Below, piece by piece: positions 8,538-16,468 of a DNA stretch of 64,000 nucleotides. The DNA is taken from positions 62,001 to 126,000 of the forward strand of contig CAKRCD010000001.1 in assembly GCA_934307065.1 (NCBI GenBank), read 5' to 3'. Below the pieces are notes generated by a model. It did no database searches, was not told where the DNA came from, and saw only the letters and a program-made list of their open reading frames with translations. The position numbers and the translations under genes were made by a program. The DNA comes from an uncultured Bariatricus sp. Lineage in GTDB: Bacteria; Bacillota; Clostridia; Lachnospirales; Lachnospiraceae. The number at the start of each line of letters is the position of its first letter. Position 1 is the first letter of the stretch.

Positions 8538-9295
8538 AACCAGTGCAGATAAGAAACCTGACAATTGGATGTGGAAGACCGAAAATCTGTGTTCCGATTG
8601 TGGAACGAACCAAAGAAGAGATTCTGAGTTTTGCGGAAAAGATAACACAGTCGAAGGCAGATATGGTAGAATGGCGTGCAGACTGGTATGAGTCTGTTAT
8701 GGAACCTGACAAGGTATATGAAGTGCTTGTGGATTTGAGAAAAATACTGAAGGATATGCCACTGTTATTTACCTTCCGGACCTTACAGGAAGGCGGAGAA
8801 CGGGCAATCGGGCAGTCAGAATACCGGGAACTCAATTGCGGTGTATGTAAGTCAGGCATGACAGATTTGGTTGATATTGAGTTTTCTTTTGGAAAAGAGA
8901 TTGTAAAAGAAATTCTGAAAACGGCACATGAATGTAAGCTGTATGGAGTAGTTTCCAGCCATGACTTTGAAAAAACTCCATCGGAGAAAGAACTGATTTT
9001 CAGATTGGATTCTATGCAGGAACTGGGAGCCGATATTGCAAAAATTGCGGTTATGCCGGAAAAAAAGAAAGATGTACTTACTCTGCTATCTGCAACGGAA
9101 GAAGTGACGACAAAAGGAATTGAGATTCCGATTATTACGATTTCCATGGGAAGGTATGGCAGTATCAGCCGTATTTCCGGAGAAATATTCGGGTCTTCCG
9201 TTACTTTTGGAACAGTGGAAAAATCGTCTGCACCGGGACAGTACGATGCCGGAAAGCTGTATGAGATACTGGAAACTATTCATCAGAATGAATAA
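8534..9295 (+). CDS. aroD: Type I 3-dehydroquinate dehydratase
   Basis: 253 residues, the normal size of the type I (Schiff-base) enzyme that converts 3-dehydroquinate to 3-dehydroshikimate. The catalytic pair is His143 (SSHDFEKTP) and Lys170 (GADIAKIAVMP), and VEWRADW and FTFRTLQEGG are the conserved strands. The ATG overlaps the previous stop as ATGA and AAAAGGAGAA lies upstream. It is the third gene of the chorismate mutase/shikimate kinase operon, so the cluster holds two shikimate steps and the first step after chorismate; the other aro genes are not in this window. Confidence 0.95.
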   Translation: MKPVQIRNLTIGCGRPKICVPIVERTKEEILSFAEKITQSKADMVEWRADWYESVMEPDKVYEVLVDLRKILKDMPLLFTFRTLQEGGERAIGQSEYRELNCGVCKSGMTDLVDIEFSFGKEIVKEILKTAHECKLYGVVSSHDFEKTPSEKELIFRLDSMQELGADIAKIAVMPEKKKDVLTLLSATEEVTTKGIEIPIITISMGRYGSISRISGEIFGSSVTFGTVEKSSAPGQYDAGKLYEILETIHQNE

Positions 9296-9405
9296 ATTTG
9301 TGAAAACCGGAAAGTAATAGTTGAAAAATGAGAAATAATATTATAAAATTAAGTGTACTATGTTAGAAAAATGATGGTGCGTGTGCACTTATAAGGAGGA
9401 TTACA

Positions 9406-9966
9406 ATGGCATTTACAGCAGGAGATATTAAGAAAGGCAAGACATTTACATGGGAGGGAAACGTTTACAAATGTTTAGACTTCCAGCATGTTAAACCAGG
9501 AAAGGGAGCAGCTTTCGTTCGTACAAAGATTAAAAACATTCTTACAGGAAGCGTAACAGAAACAACATTCCGTCCAACAGAAAAATTTGAAGATGCTATC
9601 ATCGAAAGAAAGAAGATGCAGTATCTTTATAATGACGGAGAATTATATTACTTCATGGATATGGAAACATATGAACAGATTCCGGTCGGTGAAGATGTTG
9701 TTGATGAAGATCTGAAGTTTGTAAAAGAAAACGAAGAAGTTACACTCAGCTTTTACCAGAACAAAGCATTTGCAATTGAACCACCTCTTACAGTTGAATT
9801 GGAAGTTACAGAAACAGAACCAGGTGTTAAGGGAGATACAGCTACAGGTGCTACAAAGCCGGCTGTTGTTGAAACAGGTGCAAACGTATTAGTGCCATTG
9901 TTTGTAAATCAGGGTGAAAGAATTAAAATTGATACACGTACAGGAGAATATCTTTCAAGAGCATAA
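9406..9966 (+). CDS. efp: Elongation factor P
   Basis: 186 residues with the three beta-barrel layout of EF-P, which relieves ribosome stalling at polyproline. The domain I loop is [10 protein letters not shown] with Lys33 at the tip, the residue that is modified in many bacteria. The C-terminal signature [17 protein letters not shown] is intact. AAGGAGG lies upstream of ATG. It is monocistronic, with a clear terminator downstream and a weak AT-rich promoter region at 9320-9360. No EF-P modification gene is next to it. Confidence 0.97.
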   Translation: MAFTAGDIKKGKTFTWEGNVYKCLDFQHVKPGKGAAFVRTKIKNILTGSVTETTFRPTEKFEDAIIERKKMQYLYNDGELYYFMDMETYEQIPVGEDVVDEDLKFVKENEEVTLSFYQNKAFAIEPPLTVELEVTETEPGVKGDTATGATKPAVVETGANVLVPLFVNQGERIKIDTRTGEYLSRA

Positions 9967-10000
9967 TTGTAAGTTTTTCACAAAATATAAAAGCATATTT

Positions 10001-10041
10001 AAGTCGGAATTAAGGGAGAAGCCTTTAATTCCGGCTTTTTT
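10001..10041 (+). terminator. Terminator of efp
   Basis: A strong stem of about 13 pairs, GTCGGAATTAAGG with CCTTTAATTCCGGC, around a short GAGAAG loop and followed by TTTTTT. Confidence 0.9.
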
Positions 10042-10064
10042 GTATGTTAATAGAAAATGTGGCA

Positions 10065-10115
10065 CGTAGATTATCCATTGCGATAAGAGAAAACAACAGG
10101 TATAATGAATCTACG
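10065..10115 (+). promoter_or_regulatory. Promoter of the DUF5688 gene, flanked by an inverted repeat
   Basis: TTGCGA (10078-10083), 17-base spacer, TATAAT (10101-10106). The promoter is enclosed by a perfect 8-base inverted repeat, CGTAGATT at 10065-10072 and AATCTACG at 10108-10115, which could be paired operator half-sites. The operator reading is inference. Confidence 0.6.
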
Positions 10116-10164
10116 TCCAAATCAATATCTTTTGTCGGTGCATAGAATAGAAAGAGGATGAATA

Positions 10165-10992
10165 ATGGATTATCAGACATTTATTATTACTATGCACGAT
10201 AGAATGAAAGCAGAGATGCAGCCGGAGGCGGAGGTAGAAGTTTACCGTGCGGTAAAAAATAACGGAATGCTCCGCACAGGATTGTTATTTACACAGACAG
10301 GGGTAAACATATCACCTACGATTTATCTGGAAGAATTTTATGAACAGTATCTACAAGGTTCCACTTTTGACGCACTTGCACAGAAACTCCGAAAAATTTA
10401 TGAAGAAGTGAAAATAAAGCAGTCCATCTCATATCAGCATATTTTGGATTTTTCGCAGATTCAGAATCGTATTGTATATAAGCTGATTCAGAAACAGGCA
10501 AATGAACATCTGCTGGAAGATTTGCCGCATGAGGAATTCCTGGATTTGGCAGTTGTATATTATGTACTGCTGGAAAAAACGGAGTTTGGGACTGCGACAT
10601 TGTTGATTCATAATGAGCATATGGAAGGCTGGAATGTCAGAAAAGAAGATATCATCCAGGCAGCCAGACGGAATTCACCACAGCTATTGCCCATGGAGAT
10701 GGAAAGGGTCACAGAGTATATGTATATAGCCACTAACAGGACACATAGTCTGGGGGCTGGTGTCATGCTGTATGAGGATTGGAAGAGAAGAGTTGCGGAA
10801 ATAGGTGAAAACTTTTTTATCATTCCGAGCAGTGTTCATGAGCTGATTCTGATTCCGGAAAGTTTTGGAATGGAGAGACAGCAATTGGAGGTTATGGTAA
10901 AAGAAATCAATGAGACAGAAGTGGCGGCGGAAGAAGTACTGTCGGATACGGTGTACTATTATGACAGAGAAATGGAAAGTATTTCTATGTAA
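10165..10992 (+). CDS. DUF5688 family protein
   Basis: A 275-residue soluble protein. The alternation of an N-terminal MDYQTFIITMHDRMK, a middle VYYVLLEKTEFGTATLLI and a late GAGVMLYEDWKRRVAEIGENFFIIPSS (read in pieces) matches my recollection of DUF5688, a family abundant and multi-copy in Lachnospiraceae with no known function. No signal peptide, membrane span or catalytic motif is visible. It has its own promoter, GAGGAT before the ATG, and is followed by an extended palindrome. The first 20 residues are amphipathic. Confidence 0.7.
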   Translation: MDYQTFIITMHDRMKAEMQPEAEVEVYRAVKNNGMLRTGLLFTQTGVNISPTIYLEEFYEQYLQGSTFDALAQKLRKIYEEVKIKQSISYQHILDFSQIQNRIVYKLIQKQANEHLLEDLPHEEFLDLAVVYYVLLEKTEFGTATLLIHNEHMEGWNVRKEDIIQAARRNSPQLLPMEMERVTEYMYIATNRTHSLGAGVMLYEDWKRRVAEIGENFFIIPSSVHELILIPESFGMERQQLEVMVKEINETEVAAEEVLSDTVYYYDREMESISM

Positions 10993-11120
10993 TGCGGAAC
11001 AAAGTACATTTATGCAAGTTATCGCGGCATCTACACTCCATTTCGGTTGCTGCCAAGCGTCACTGGCGCTTGGCAACAACAAATTCTCGTGTAAGCACGG
11101 ATTTTGGTTCATTGTTCCAC
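10993..11120. repeat. Long imperfect palindrome between the DUF5688 gene and tRNA-Arg
   Basis: GGAACAA (10996-11002) pairs with TTGTTCC (11112-11118), TACAC with GTGTA, and GTTGCTGCCAAGCG with CGCTTGGCAACAAC (one mismatch) at the centre around a CACTGG loop. The roughly 125 bases thus fold as one long hairpin with bulges. It may be a non-autonomous repeat or a structured RNA. It has no convincing coding frame. Confidence 0.6.
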
Positions 11121-11122
11121 GA

Positions 11123-11150
11123 AAAAAGCACTGGCAAGAGTCAGTGCTTT
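11123..11150 (-). terminator. Terminator of tRNA-Arg
   Basis: On the - strand AAAGCACTGA and CAGTGCTTT pair around CTCTTGC and are followed by TTTTTT. It begins one base after the tRNA 3' end. Confidence 0.85.
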
Positions 11151-11151
11151 A

Positions 11152-11223
11152 CGTCTCTGATCAGAATCGAACTGACGCACCCGCCTCCGGAGGGCGGCGC
11201 TCTATCCACTGAGCTACAGAGAC
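11152..11223 (-). tRNA. tRNA-Arg (anticodon CCG)
   Basis: On the - strand a 72-base cloverleaf starts GTCTCTG and closes CAGAGAC with discriminator G. The D arm is GCTC/GAGC, the anticodon arm CCGCC/GGCGG with loop CTCCGGA, and the T arm contains TTCGATT. The anticodon CCG reads CGG codons. No CCA is encoded. It lies directly in front of argS, the enzyme that charges it, but on the opposite strand. Confidence 0.95.
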
Positions 11224-11267
11224 ATTAATTAATATAGCATTCCAAGAAGGAAAAATCAAGAGTTTTC

Positions 11268-11296
11268 TTGCATGAATATAGGAATTACGTTATAAT
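11268..11296 (+). promoter_or_regulatory. Promoter of argS
   Basis: TTGCAT (11268-11273), 17-base spacer, TATAAT (11291-11296), 44 bases before argS. The distance is too short for a T-box leader, and none is seen. Confidence 0.65.
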
Positions 11297-11339
11297 CAAA
11301 GATAATGTTTACTTATGAAAGAGAGCGAGGAAGATAGAT

Positions 11340-13106
11340 ATGAAAAAAATCCTGGAGCTTATAACAGAAGAACTGGAACAGGCATTTGTAGAAGCAGGAT
11401 ATGAGAAGGAATTAGCAAAGGTAACTCTTTCGAACCGACCGGATTTGTGCGAGTATCAGTGCAACGGTGCAATGGCAGGAGCTAAAAAGTACCATAAAGC
11501 CCCATTTGTGATAGCAGATGAAGTAGTGGCTAAGATATCGAAAGAAGGATGTATCCGGGAAGTAGAATCTGTAAAACCAGGTTTTATTAATATTAAGACC
11601 AATCCGGAATTTGTTGCAGAATATTTAAATCAGATGGTGCAGTCAGACAAGCTTGGGGTAGACGCAGAAGAAAACCCTAAGATGATTATGGTAGATTATG
11701 GCGGACCGAATGTTGCAAAGCCATTACATGTAGGACACCTGCGTTCTGCGATTATTGGCGAAAGCATTAAGCGTATTACCAGATTTAAGGGAAACAAAGT
11801 GGTAGGAGATATCCATCTAGGTGACTGGGGATATCAGATGGGACTTATTATTACTGAACTGAAGAAACGTCAGCCGGATCTTCCGTATTTTGATGATGCA
11901 TTTACTGGCGAATATCCGGAAGAAGCTCCATTTACAATTTCGGATTTGGAAGAAATCTATCCGGCAGCATCTGCTTATGCCAAGGAACATGAAGAATACC
12001 GTGAGGAAGCACTTCAGGCAACCTTCCTGCTTCAGAACGGTAAGCCTGGATATCGTGCAATCTGGAAGCATATCATGAATGTGTCGGTTTCTGATCTGAA
12101 GAAGAATTATGAAAAACTGAATGTAGAATTTGATTTGTGGAAGGGCGAAGCAGACGCACAGAAGTATATCCCTGATATGGTAGAACGTTTAAAGAATGAA
12201 GGCTATGCATATTATAATGACGGTGCACTGGTTGTGGATGTAAAGGAGGAATCTGATACAAAAGAAGTGCCACCATGTATGATTCTGAAATCAGACGGCG
12301 CGGCACTGTATGATACAACAGATTTAGCTACTCTTGTAGAAAGAGAAGAATTATATCATCCGGATGAAGTTATCTATGTTGTAGATAAGAGACAGGAACT
12401 GCATTTTGTACAGGTATTCCGTTGTGCAAAGAAGACAGGAATTGTAAGAGAAGAAACGGCACTTCGATTCTTGGGATTCGGTACTATGAATGGAAAAGAT
12501 GGCAAGCCGTTCAAGACAAGAGAAGGCGGTGTTATGCGTCTGGAAACTCTGATTAAGGATATTACAGATAAGATGCTGGAGAAGATTACGGATAACCGTA
12601 CTGTAGCAGAAGAGGAAGCTGCACGCACTGCACAGATAGTCGGAATGTCGGCATTAAAATACGGAGATTTGTCCAATCAGGCATCGAAAGATTATGTCTT
12701 TGATGTAGACCGCTTCACTTCATTCGAAGGAAATACAGGACCATACATTTTATATACGATTGTCCGTATCAAGTCTATTTTGAACAAATATCAGGAAGCT
12801 GGCAATCAGGTGGAAGGTTTGAAGATTTCCGCTTTGGATAATGACAGCCAGAAAGCATTGATGTTAGAACTTGCTAAATATAACAGCGTAATAGATGTGG
12901 CTTATGAAGAACTTGCACCTCATAAAATCTGCGCTTACATTTATGATCTGGCAAATGCATTTAACCGGTTCTATCATGAGACAAAGATCCTGGCAGAAGA
13001 AGATAAAGCAAAACAGCAGAGTTATATTGCACTTCTTACACTTACAAGAGATGTGCTAAATACCTGCATCGATCTGCTAGGTTTTGAAGCACCGGAGAGA
13101 ATGTAG
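11340..13106 (+). CDS. argS: Arginine--tRNA ligase
   Basis: A 588-residue class I synthetase. The HIGH signature is KPLHVGHLRS near residue 125. The KMSKS loop is replaced by DGKPFKTREGG, as in the ArgRS type lacking canonical KMSKS. An N-terminal Add1 domain (about 1-110) and a C-terminal DALR anticodon domain (about 470-588, starting EGNTGPYILYTIVRI) are present. It has its own promoter and is followed 71 bases later by an AlaX-type editing gene. Confidence 0.95.
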   Translation: MKKILELITEELEQAFVEAGYEKELAKVTLSNRPDLCEYQCNGAMAGAKKYHKAPFVIADEVVAKISKEGCIREVESVKPGFINIKTNPEFVAEYLNQMVQSDKLGVDAEENPKMIMVDYGGPNVAKPLHVGHLRSAIIGESIKRITRFKGNKVVGDIHLGDWGYQMGLIITELKKRQPDLPYFDDAFTGEYPEEAPFTISDLEEIYPAASAYAKEHEEYREEALQATFLLQNGKPGYRAIWKHIMNVSVSDLKKNYEKLNVEFDLWKGEADAQKYIPDMVERLKNEGYAYYNDGALVVDVKEESDTKEVPPCMILKSDGAALYDTTDLATLVEREELYHPDEVIYVVDKRQELHFVQVFRCAKKTGIVREETALRFLGFGTMNGKDGKPFKTREGGVMRLETLIKDITDKMLEKITDNRTVAEEEAARTAQIVGMSALKYGDLSNQASKDYVFDVDRFTSFEGNTGPYILYTIVRIKSILNKYQEAGNQVEGLKISALDNDSQKALMLELAKYNSVIDVAYEELAPHKICAYIYDLANAFNRFYHETKILAEEDKAKQQSYIALLTLTRDVLNTCIDLLGFEAPERM

Positions 13107-13177
13107 TTATTATAGAAGTATGGGCTATATGATCGACAGACGCTCATCGGAAAACAAAAAAGAAGGAAGCACAGAGT

Positions 13178-14356
13178 ATGACGGAAAAATTATTTTATAT
13201 GGACAGCCATTTGAAAGAATTTGATGCCACTGTTATTTCCTGCGAACCATATGGAGAAGGATACCGGGCAGTTCTTGACAGAACTGCCTTTTTTCCAGAA
13301 GGGGGAGGACAGGCATCGGATACAGGATGGCTGAATGAGAGGGAAGTGCTGGATGTGCAGGAAAAGGACGGAAAGATTTATCACTACATCAGAGATATAA
13401 TACCTGCAGGCACAACTGTTCACGGAAAAATACAGTGGGAAAAACGCTTTTCAAAAATGCAGCAGCATACAGCAGAGCATATTATTTCCGGATTGGTTCA
13501 TAAACAGTATGGTTACCGGAATGTTGGATTCCATCTGGCTGATACTTACTGTACCATGGATTTTGATGGTCCACTTTCTAAAGAACAGTTGAAGGAAATT
13601 GAGTGGAAAGCAAATGGAGCAGTGTTTCAGAATATCCCGATAGAAGTTTTATATCCATCGAAAGCGGAGCTGGAAAAACTGGATTATCGAAGTAAAATAG
13701 AAATCGAGGGTCAGGTAAGAATTGTCAGAATACCTGGGTACGATGTGTGTGCCTGTTGCGCTCCCCATGTGAAAAGAACAGGAGAAATCGGTCTGATTAA
13801 AATGGTTCATGTACAGAACTATAAAGGCGGAGTCCGGATTACAATGTTAAGCGGTGACAGGGCACTGGCTGATTACCAGCAAAAGGAAGAAAGTGTAAGA
13901 AGTATTATGTCTCTGCTTGCCGCAAAGGAAGAACTGGTTGTGGAAGCAGTGGAGCAGTTGAAAGAGGACAACAATACACTGAAAATGCAGATGTTGGAAT
14001 TACAAAGGAGTATGCTGCGGATGAAAGCAGAACAGATTTCCGCTGATTCAGAGGTCTGCATATTTGAAGACTATATGGACATGGGACTTGCAAGAGAATT
14101 TATGAATCTTATGCTGGATAAAGGTGTGAAAATCTGCGCTGTTTTCTGCCGTAAGGACGAAGAAGAATACCGCTATGTGATTGGAAGCAAAGACAAGAAT
14201 ATGCAGGAGCTTGGAAAATATCTGTATCAAAGCTTTAATGGAAAAGGTGGCGGAAAGCCAGATATGATTCAGGGAACGATTCAGGGAAAACGACAGGATA
14301 TTGAAGCTGCTTTTCATGCGAATGCGAAGAAAGGAAAAAAGCGTGAATCAAAATAA
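13178..14356 (+). CDS. AlaX-L type alanyl-tRNA editing protein with DHHA1 domain
   Basis: 392 residues. Residues about 1-90 resemble the AlaRS C-Ala-linked barrel (RTAFFPEGGGQASDTGWL). The editing core carries zinc-binding HTAEH near residues 97-101 and CCAPH near 190. A helical linker then leads to a C-terminal DHHA1-like domain (GKGGGKPDMIQG). AlaX proteins hydrolyse Ser- or Gly-charged tRNA-Ala in trans. The AlaRS aminoacylation core is absent, so this is not AlaRS. The gene follows argS and overlaps the downstream CPBP gene. Confidence 0.86.
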   Translation: MTEKLFYMDSHLKEFDATVISCEPYGEGYRAVLDRTAFFPEGGGQASDTGWLNEREVLDVQEKDGKIYHYIRDIIPAGTTVHGKIQWEKRFSKMQQHTAEHIISGLVHKQYGYRNVGFHLADTYCTMDFDGPLSKEQLKEIEWKANGAVFQNIPIEVLYPSKAELEKLDYRSKIEIEGQVRIVRIPGYDVCACCAPHVKRTGEIGLIKMVHVQNYKGGVRITMLSGDRALADYQQKEESVRSIMSLLAAKEELVVEAVEQLKEDNNTLKMQMLELQRSMLRMKAEQISADSEVCIFEDYMDMGLAREFMNLMLDKGVKICAVFCRKDEEEYRYVIGSKDKNMQELGKYLYQSFNGKGGGKPDMIQGTIQGKRQDIEAAFHANAKKGKKRESK

Positions 14357-15134
14357 GAAGAAAAGATATCCCTTTTTATATTTGATAGAGCCACTGGCAC
14401 TGAGGTGGGGACTTTCGATAATAATACAGTTGATAGTGATTGCGTTTGTTGGAATAGAGAAAGCTGAAAATTATCTGATGGAGACGACGATTCTTGTATC
14501 GTTGATAACGATTCTTGTTTTTGGAAAAATCTATCAGAGAGAGTGGGAGAATGAGGAGGCGAGCTGCCGCAAGAAGAACAGACTTGCAGGAAAAGATATC
14601 CTTGCAATTGTGATATGTGGAGTTTGTATTTGTATTTCACTGAATAGTTTAATTATGCGAAGTGGCATTACACAGTATAGCGAAACCTATCAAACCACAA
14701 GTCAGTCTATATATGGTGCATCCGTTTTTATACAACTGTCGGGGGTGGCATTTCTTGCTCCGGTGGCAGAAGAACTGGTTTATCGGGGGATGCTTTACAG
14801 GAGAATGCGAAATATGCTTCCGGTATGGATGTCGATATTAGGAAGCGCGATTATTTTTGGGGTAAATCATGGGAATATCGTCCAGTTTGTCTTTGCGTTC
14901 ATTACAGGAGCAGTGATGGCATATTTGTACGAGATATATCGCTCTTTAAAGGCTTCCGTATTGTTTCATGTGGTTTTAAATATGACTTCTCTTATCTGTA
15001 CATGGCTTAATGTTTTTTCTGTCCTTTTAGAACATCCATATCTCTGGATTGTAACTATATTTTGTCTGATATTGTTTGCGATTATCACGATTTGGTATTT
15101 TGTAACCATTTATTCACAAAATGTTAACGAATAA
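14343..15134 (+). CDS. CPBP family intramembrane glutamic protease
   Basis: About 263 residues with some eight hydrophobic segments. The CPBP/Abi motifs are EELVYRGML (EExxxR), IIFGVNHGN (FxxxH) and FHVVLNMTS (HxxxN), all intact, so an active intramembrane endopeptidase of the Rce1 type is likely. Substrate unknown. The start is taken as GTG 14343, which has AAGAAAGG upstream and overlaps the AlaX gene by 14 bases; an earlier ATG at 14301 lies deep inside that gene. No bacteriocin gene is nearby. Confidence 0.85.
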   Translation: MNQNKKKRYPFLYLIEPLALRWGLSIIIQLIVIAFVGIEKAENYLMETTILVSLITILVFGKIYQREWENEEASCRKKNRLAGKDILAIVICGVCICISLNSLIMRSGITQYSETYQTTSQSIYGASVFIQLSGVAFLAPVAEELVYRGMLYRRMRNMLPVWMSILGSAIIFGVNHGNIVQFVFAFITGAVMAYLYEIYRSLKASVLFHVVLNMTSLICTWLNVFSVLLEHPYLWIVTIFCLILFAIITIWYFVTIYSQNVNE

Positions 15135-15158
15135 ATGTTACAAAAATGTTAAAAAGTA

Positions 15159-15187
15159 TTGAAAAAAAGTGAGTATTCCGCTATAAT
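15159..15187 (+). promoter_or_regulatory. Promoter of the NlpC/P60 hydrolase gene
   Basis: TTGAAA (15159-15164), 17-base spacer, TATAAT (15182-15187). CTATAA and TTATAG form a perfect 6-base inverted repeat across the -10 box. The implied start leaves a leader of about 110 bases. Confidence 0.7.
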
Positions 15188-15207
15188 CATTTATAGTAAG
15201 CTACAGA

Positions 15208-15275
15208 ACATCTAGTCCCGCAAATAAGGCTTGAAAAAACAGAGAAAATAGTGTACGCTATTATGCGGGGTTATA
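15208..15275 (+). promoter_or_regulatory. Folded 5' leader of the NlpC/P60 gene, class unknown
   Basis: CCCGCA (15217-15222) pairs with TGCGGG (15264-15269), enclosing an A-rich single-stranded stretch and an inner hairpin AATAG-TGTACG-CTATT. It sits in the leader between a strong promoter and the start codon. It does not show the GGGGAACGC-type core I would expect of a c-di-AMP riboswitch, so no known class is assigned. Confidence 0.45.
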
Positions 15276-15303
15276 AATAAAACAAATGAGGTAGGTATTG
15301 TAG

Positions 15304-16392
15304 ATGAAAAATAAGTTATTCCGCGCATTTATAGTTGCGTTAGCCGTTAGCTCGCTCACCATATCATCCGTTTATGCTGCTCCGGATGCAGATGCAATCA
15401 AAGACAAGAAAGAAGCTGCAGAAGCAGAGGTTTCTTCGTTGCAAGAAGAGATTGCAGATGTAATGCGTGAGATTGATGATTTGGAAGAACAGCTGATTAC
15501 TACAGGTGAAGAAATTAATCAGGCAACAGAAGATCTTGCGGCGGCAGAAGAAAAAGAAAAAGAACAGTATGAGGCGATGAAGCTTCGTATCAGATATATG
15601 TATGAAGAAGGAAACTCTACGATTCTTGAGAAGATTACAGAGTCTGGAAGTATCACAGAATTTCTGAACAAAGCAGAATATATTCAGAGCGTACATAATT
15701 ATGACAGAGAACAGTTGCAAGAGTATGTAAATACAAAGGAACAAGTTGCAGAACTGAAGAGTACATTAGAGACGGAACAGGCCGAACTGGAATCGAAGCA
15801 GACTGAATTTGAGGCGAAGAAACAAAGCCTGAATGATACTTTGGAAAGCAAACAGGATGAAGTGGCAGATTTGGATGCTGAATATCAGGCGGCTTTGGAA
15901 GAAATTGAGAAAGAAAGACAAGCAGCTGCAGAGGCAGAAGCAAGACGTCAGCAGCAGATTGCCGCAGCGAATAATAGGAATAATACAACGAATAATTCGA
16001 ACAATAATTCCTCAGCAGGTTCTAACAATAGTGGTAGTAATTATGTAAGTCCAGGGAACAGCAGCACTGCTTCTGCCATTGTAAATGCTGCATATAGTCA
16101 GCTTGGAACACCGTATGTTTGGGGCGGTACTACACCGAATGTAGGACTTGACTGTTCGGGACTTGTACAGTATTGTCACAGAGTTGCGGGCATTAGCCTT
16201 CCTAGAACTTCTGGTCCTCAGGGCTCAGGTGGTCAGGCAGTCAGCGATCCACAGCCGGGTGATGTTGTTTGTTATTCCGGACATGTAGGAATTTACATCG
16301 GTGGTGGTCAGATGATTCATGCACCACAGCCGGGCGATGTTGTTAAAATTCAAAGTGTATACGGCAGACCTTGGTACAGAAGATATTGGTAG
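15304..16392 (+). CDS. Secreted NlpC/P60 peptidoglycan hydrolase with coiled coil
   Basis: 362 residues. A signal peptide (residues 1-26, ending SVYAA) precedes a long coiled coil (about 30-215, rich in E, K, A and Q), an Asn/Ser-rich linker (about 220-255) and a C-terminal NlpC/P60 domain. The catalytic residues appear to be Cys284 (LDCSGL), His327 (GHVGIYIG) and His339 (MIHAPQPG). The layout is that of PcsB/CwlO-type D,L-endopeptidases, whose coiled coil often contacts FtsEX; no ftsEX is in the window. AGGTAGG precedes the ATG. The leader is structured, suggesting control. Confidence 0.9.
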   Translation: MKNKLFRAFIVALAVSSLTISSVYAAPDADAIKDKKEAAEAEVSSLQEEIADVMREIDDLEEQLITTGEEINQATEDLAAAEEKEKEQYEAMKLRIRYMYEEGNSTILEKITESGSITEFLNKAEYIQSVHNYDREQLQEYVNTKEQVAELKSTLETEQAELESKQTEFEAKKQSLNDTLESKQDEVADLDAEYQAALEEIEKERQAAAEAEARRQQQIAAANNRNNTTNNSNNNSSAGSNNSGSNYVSPGNSSTASAIVNAAYSQLGTPYVWGGTTPNVGLDCSGLVQYCHRVAGISLPRTSGPQGSGGQAVSDPQPGDVVCYSGHVGIYIGGGQMIHAPQPGDVVKIQSVYGRPWYRRYW

Positions 16393-16415
16393 AATAAGGC
16401 TGGTAAAAGAAAACA

Positions 16416-16451
16416 TAATCCTGACGGACAGGTATCCGTCAGGATTTCTTT
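16416..16451 (+). terminator. Terminator of the NlpC/P60 gene
   Basis: AATCCTGACGGA and TCCGTCAGGATT form a perfect 12-pair stem with a CAGGTA loop, followed by TCTTT. It lies just before the ispH ribosome site, so ispH may also depend on read-through or an unseen promoter. Confidence 0.88.
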
Positions 16452-16468
16452 ATAAAAGGAGTAAAGTG

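Noticed and set aside
10910..11228. Two overlapping + strand open frames of 100 and 78 residues after the DUF5688 gene
   Set aside because: They run through the palindrome and antisense to tRNA-Arg, with no ribosome site and no protein-like composition.
11224..11339. T-box leader before argS
   Set aside because: The promoter is 44 bases from the start codon and no specifier hairpin or TGGNACCGCG-like box is present.
13178..14356. Truncated alanyl-tRNA synthetase
   Set aside because: The protein starts with its own barrel domain and has a complete editing and DHHA1 layout, which fits AlaX-L rather than a broken AlaRS.
15188..15303. c-di-AMP (ydaO) riboswitch before the NlpC/P60 gene
   Set aside because: The conserved core expected of that class is not visible and the region is too short; it is kept only as an unclassified structured leader.
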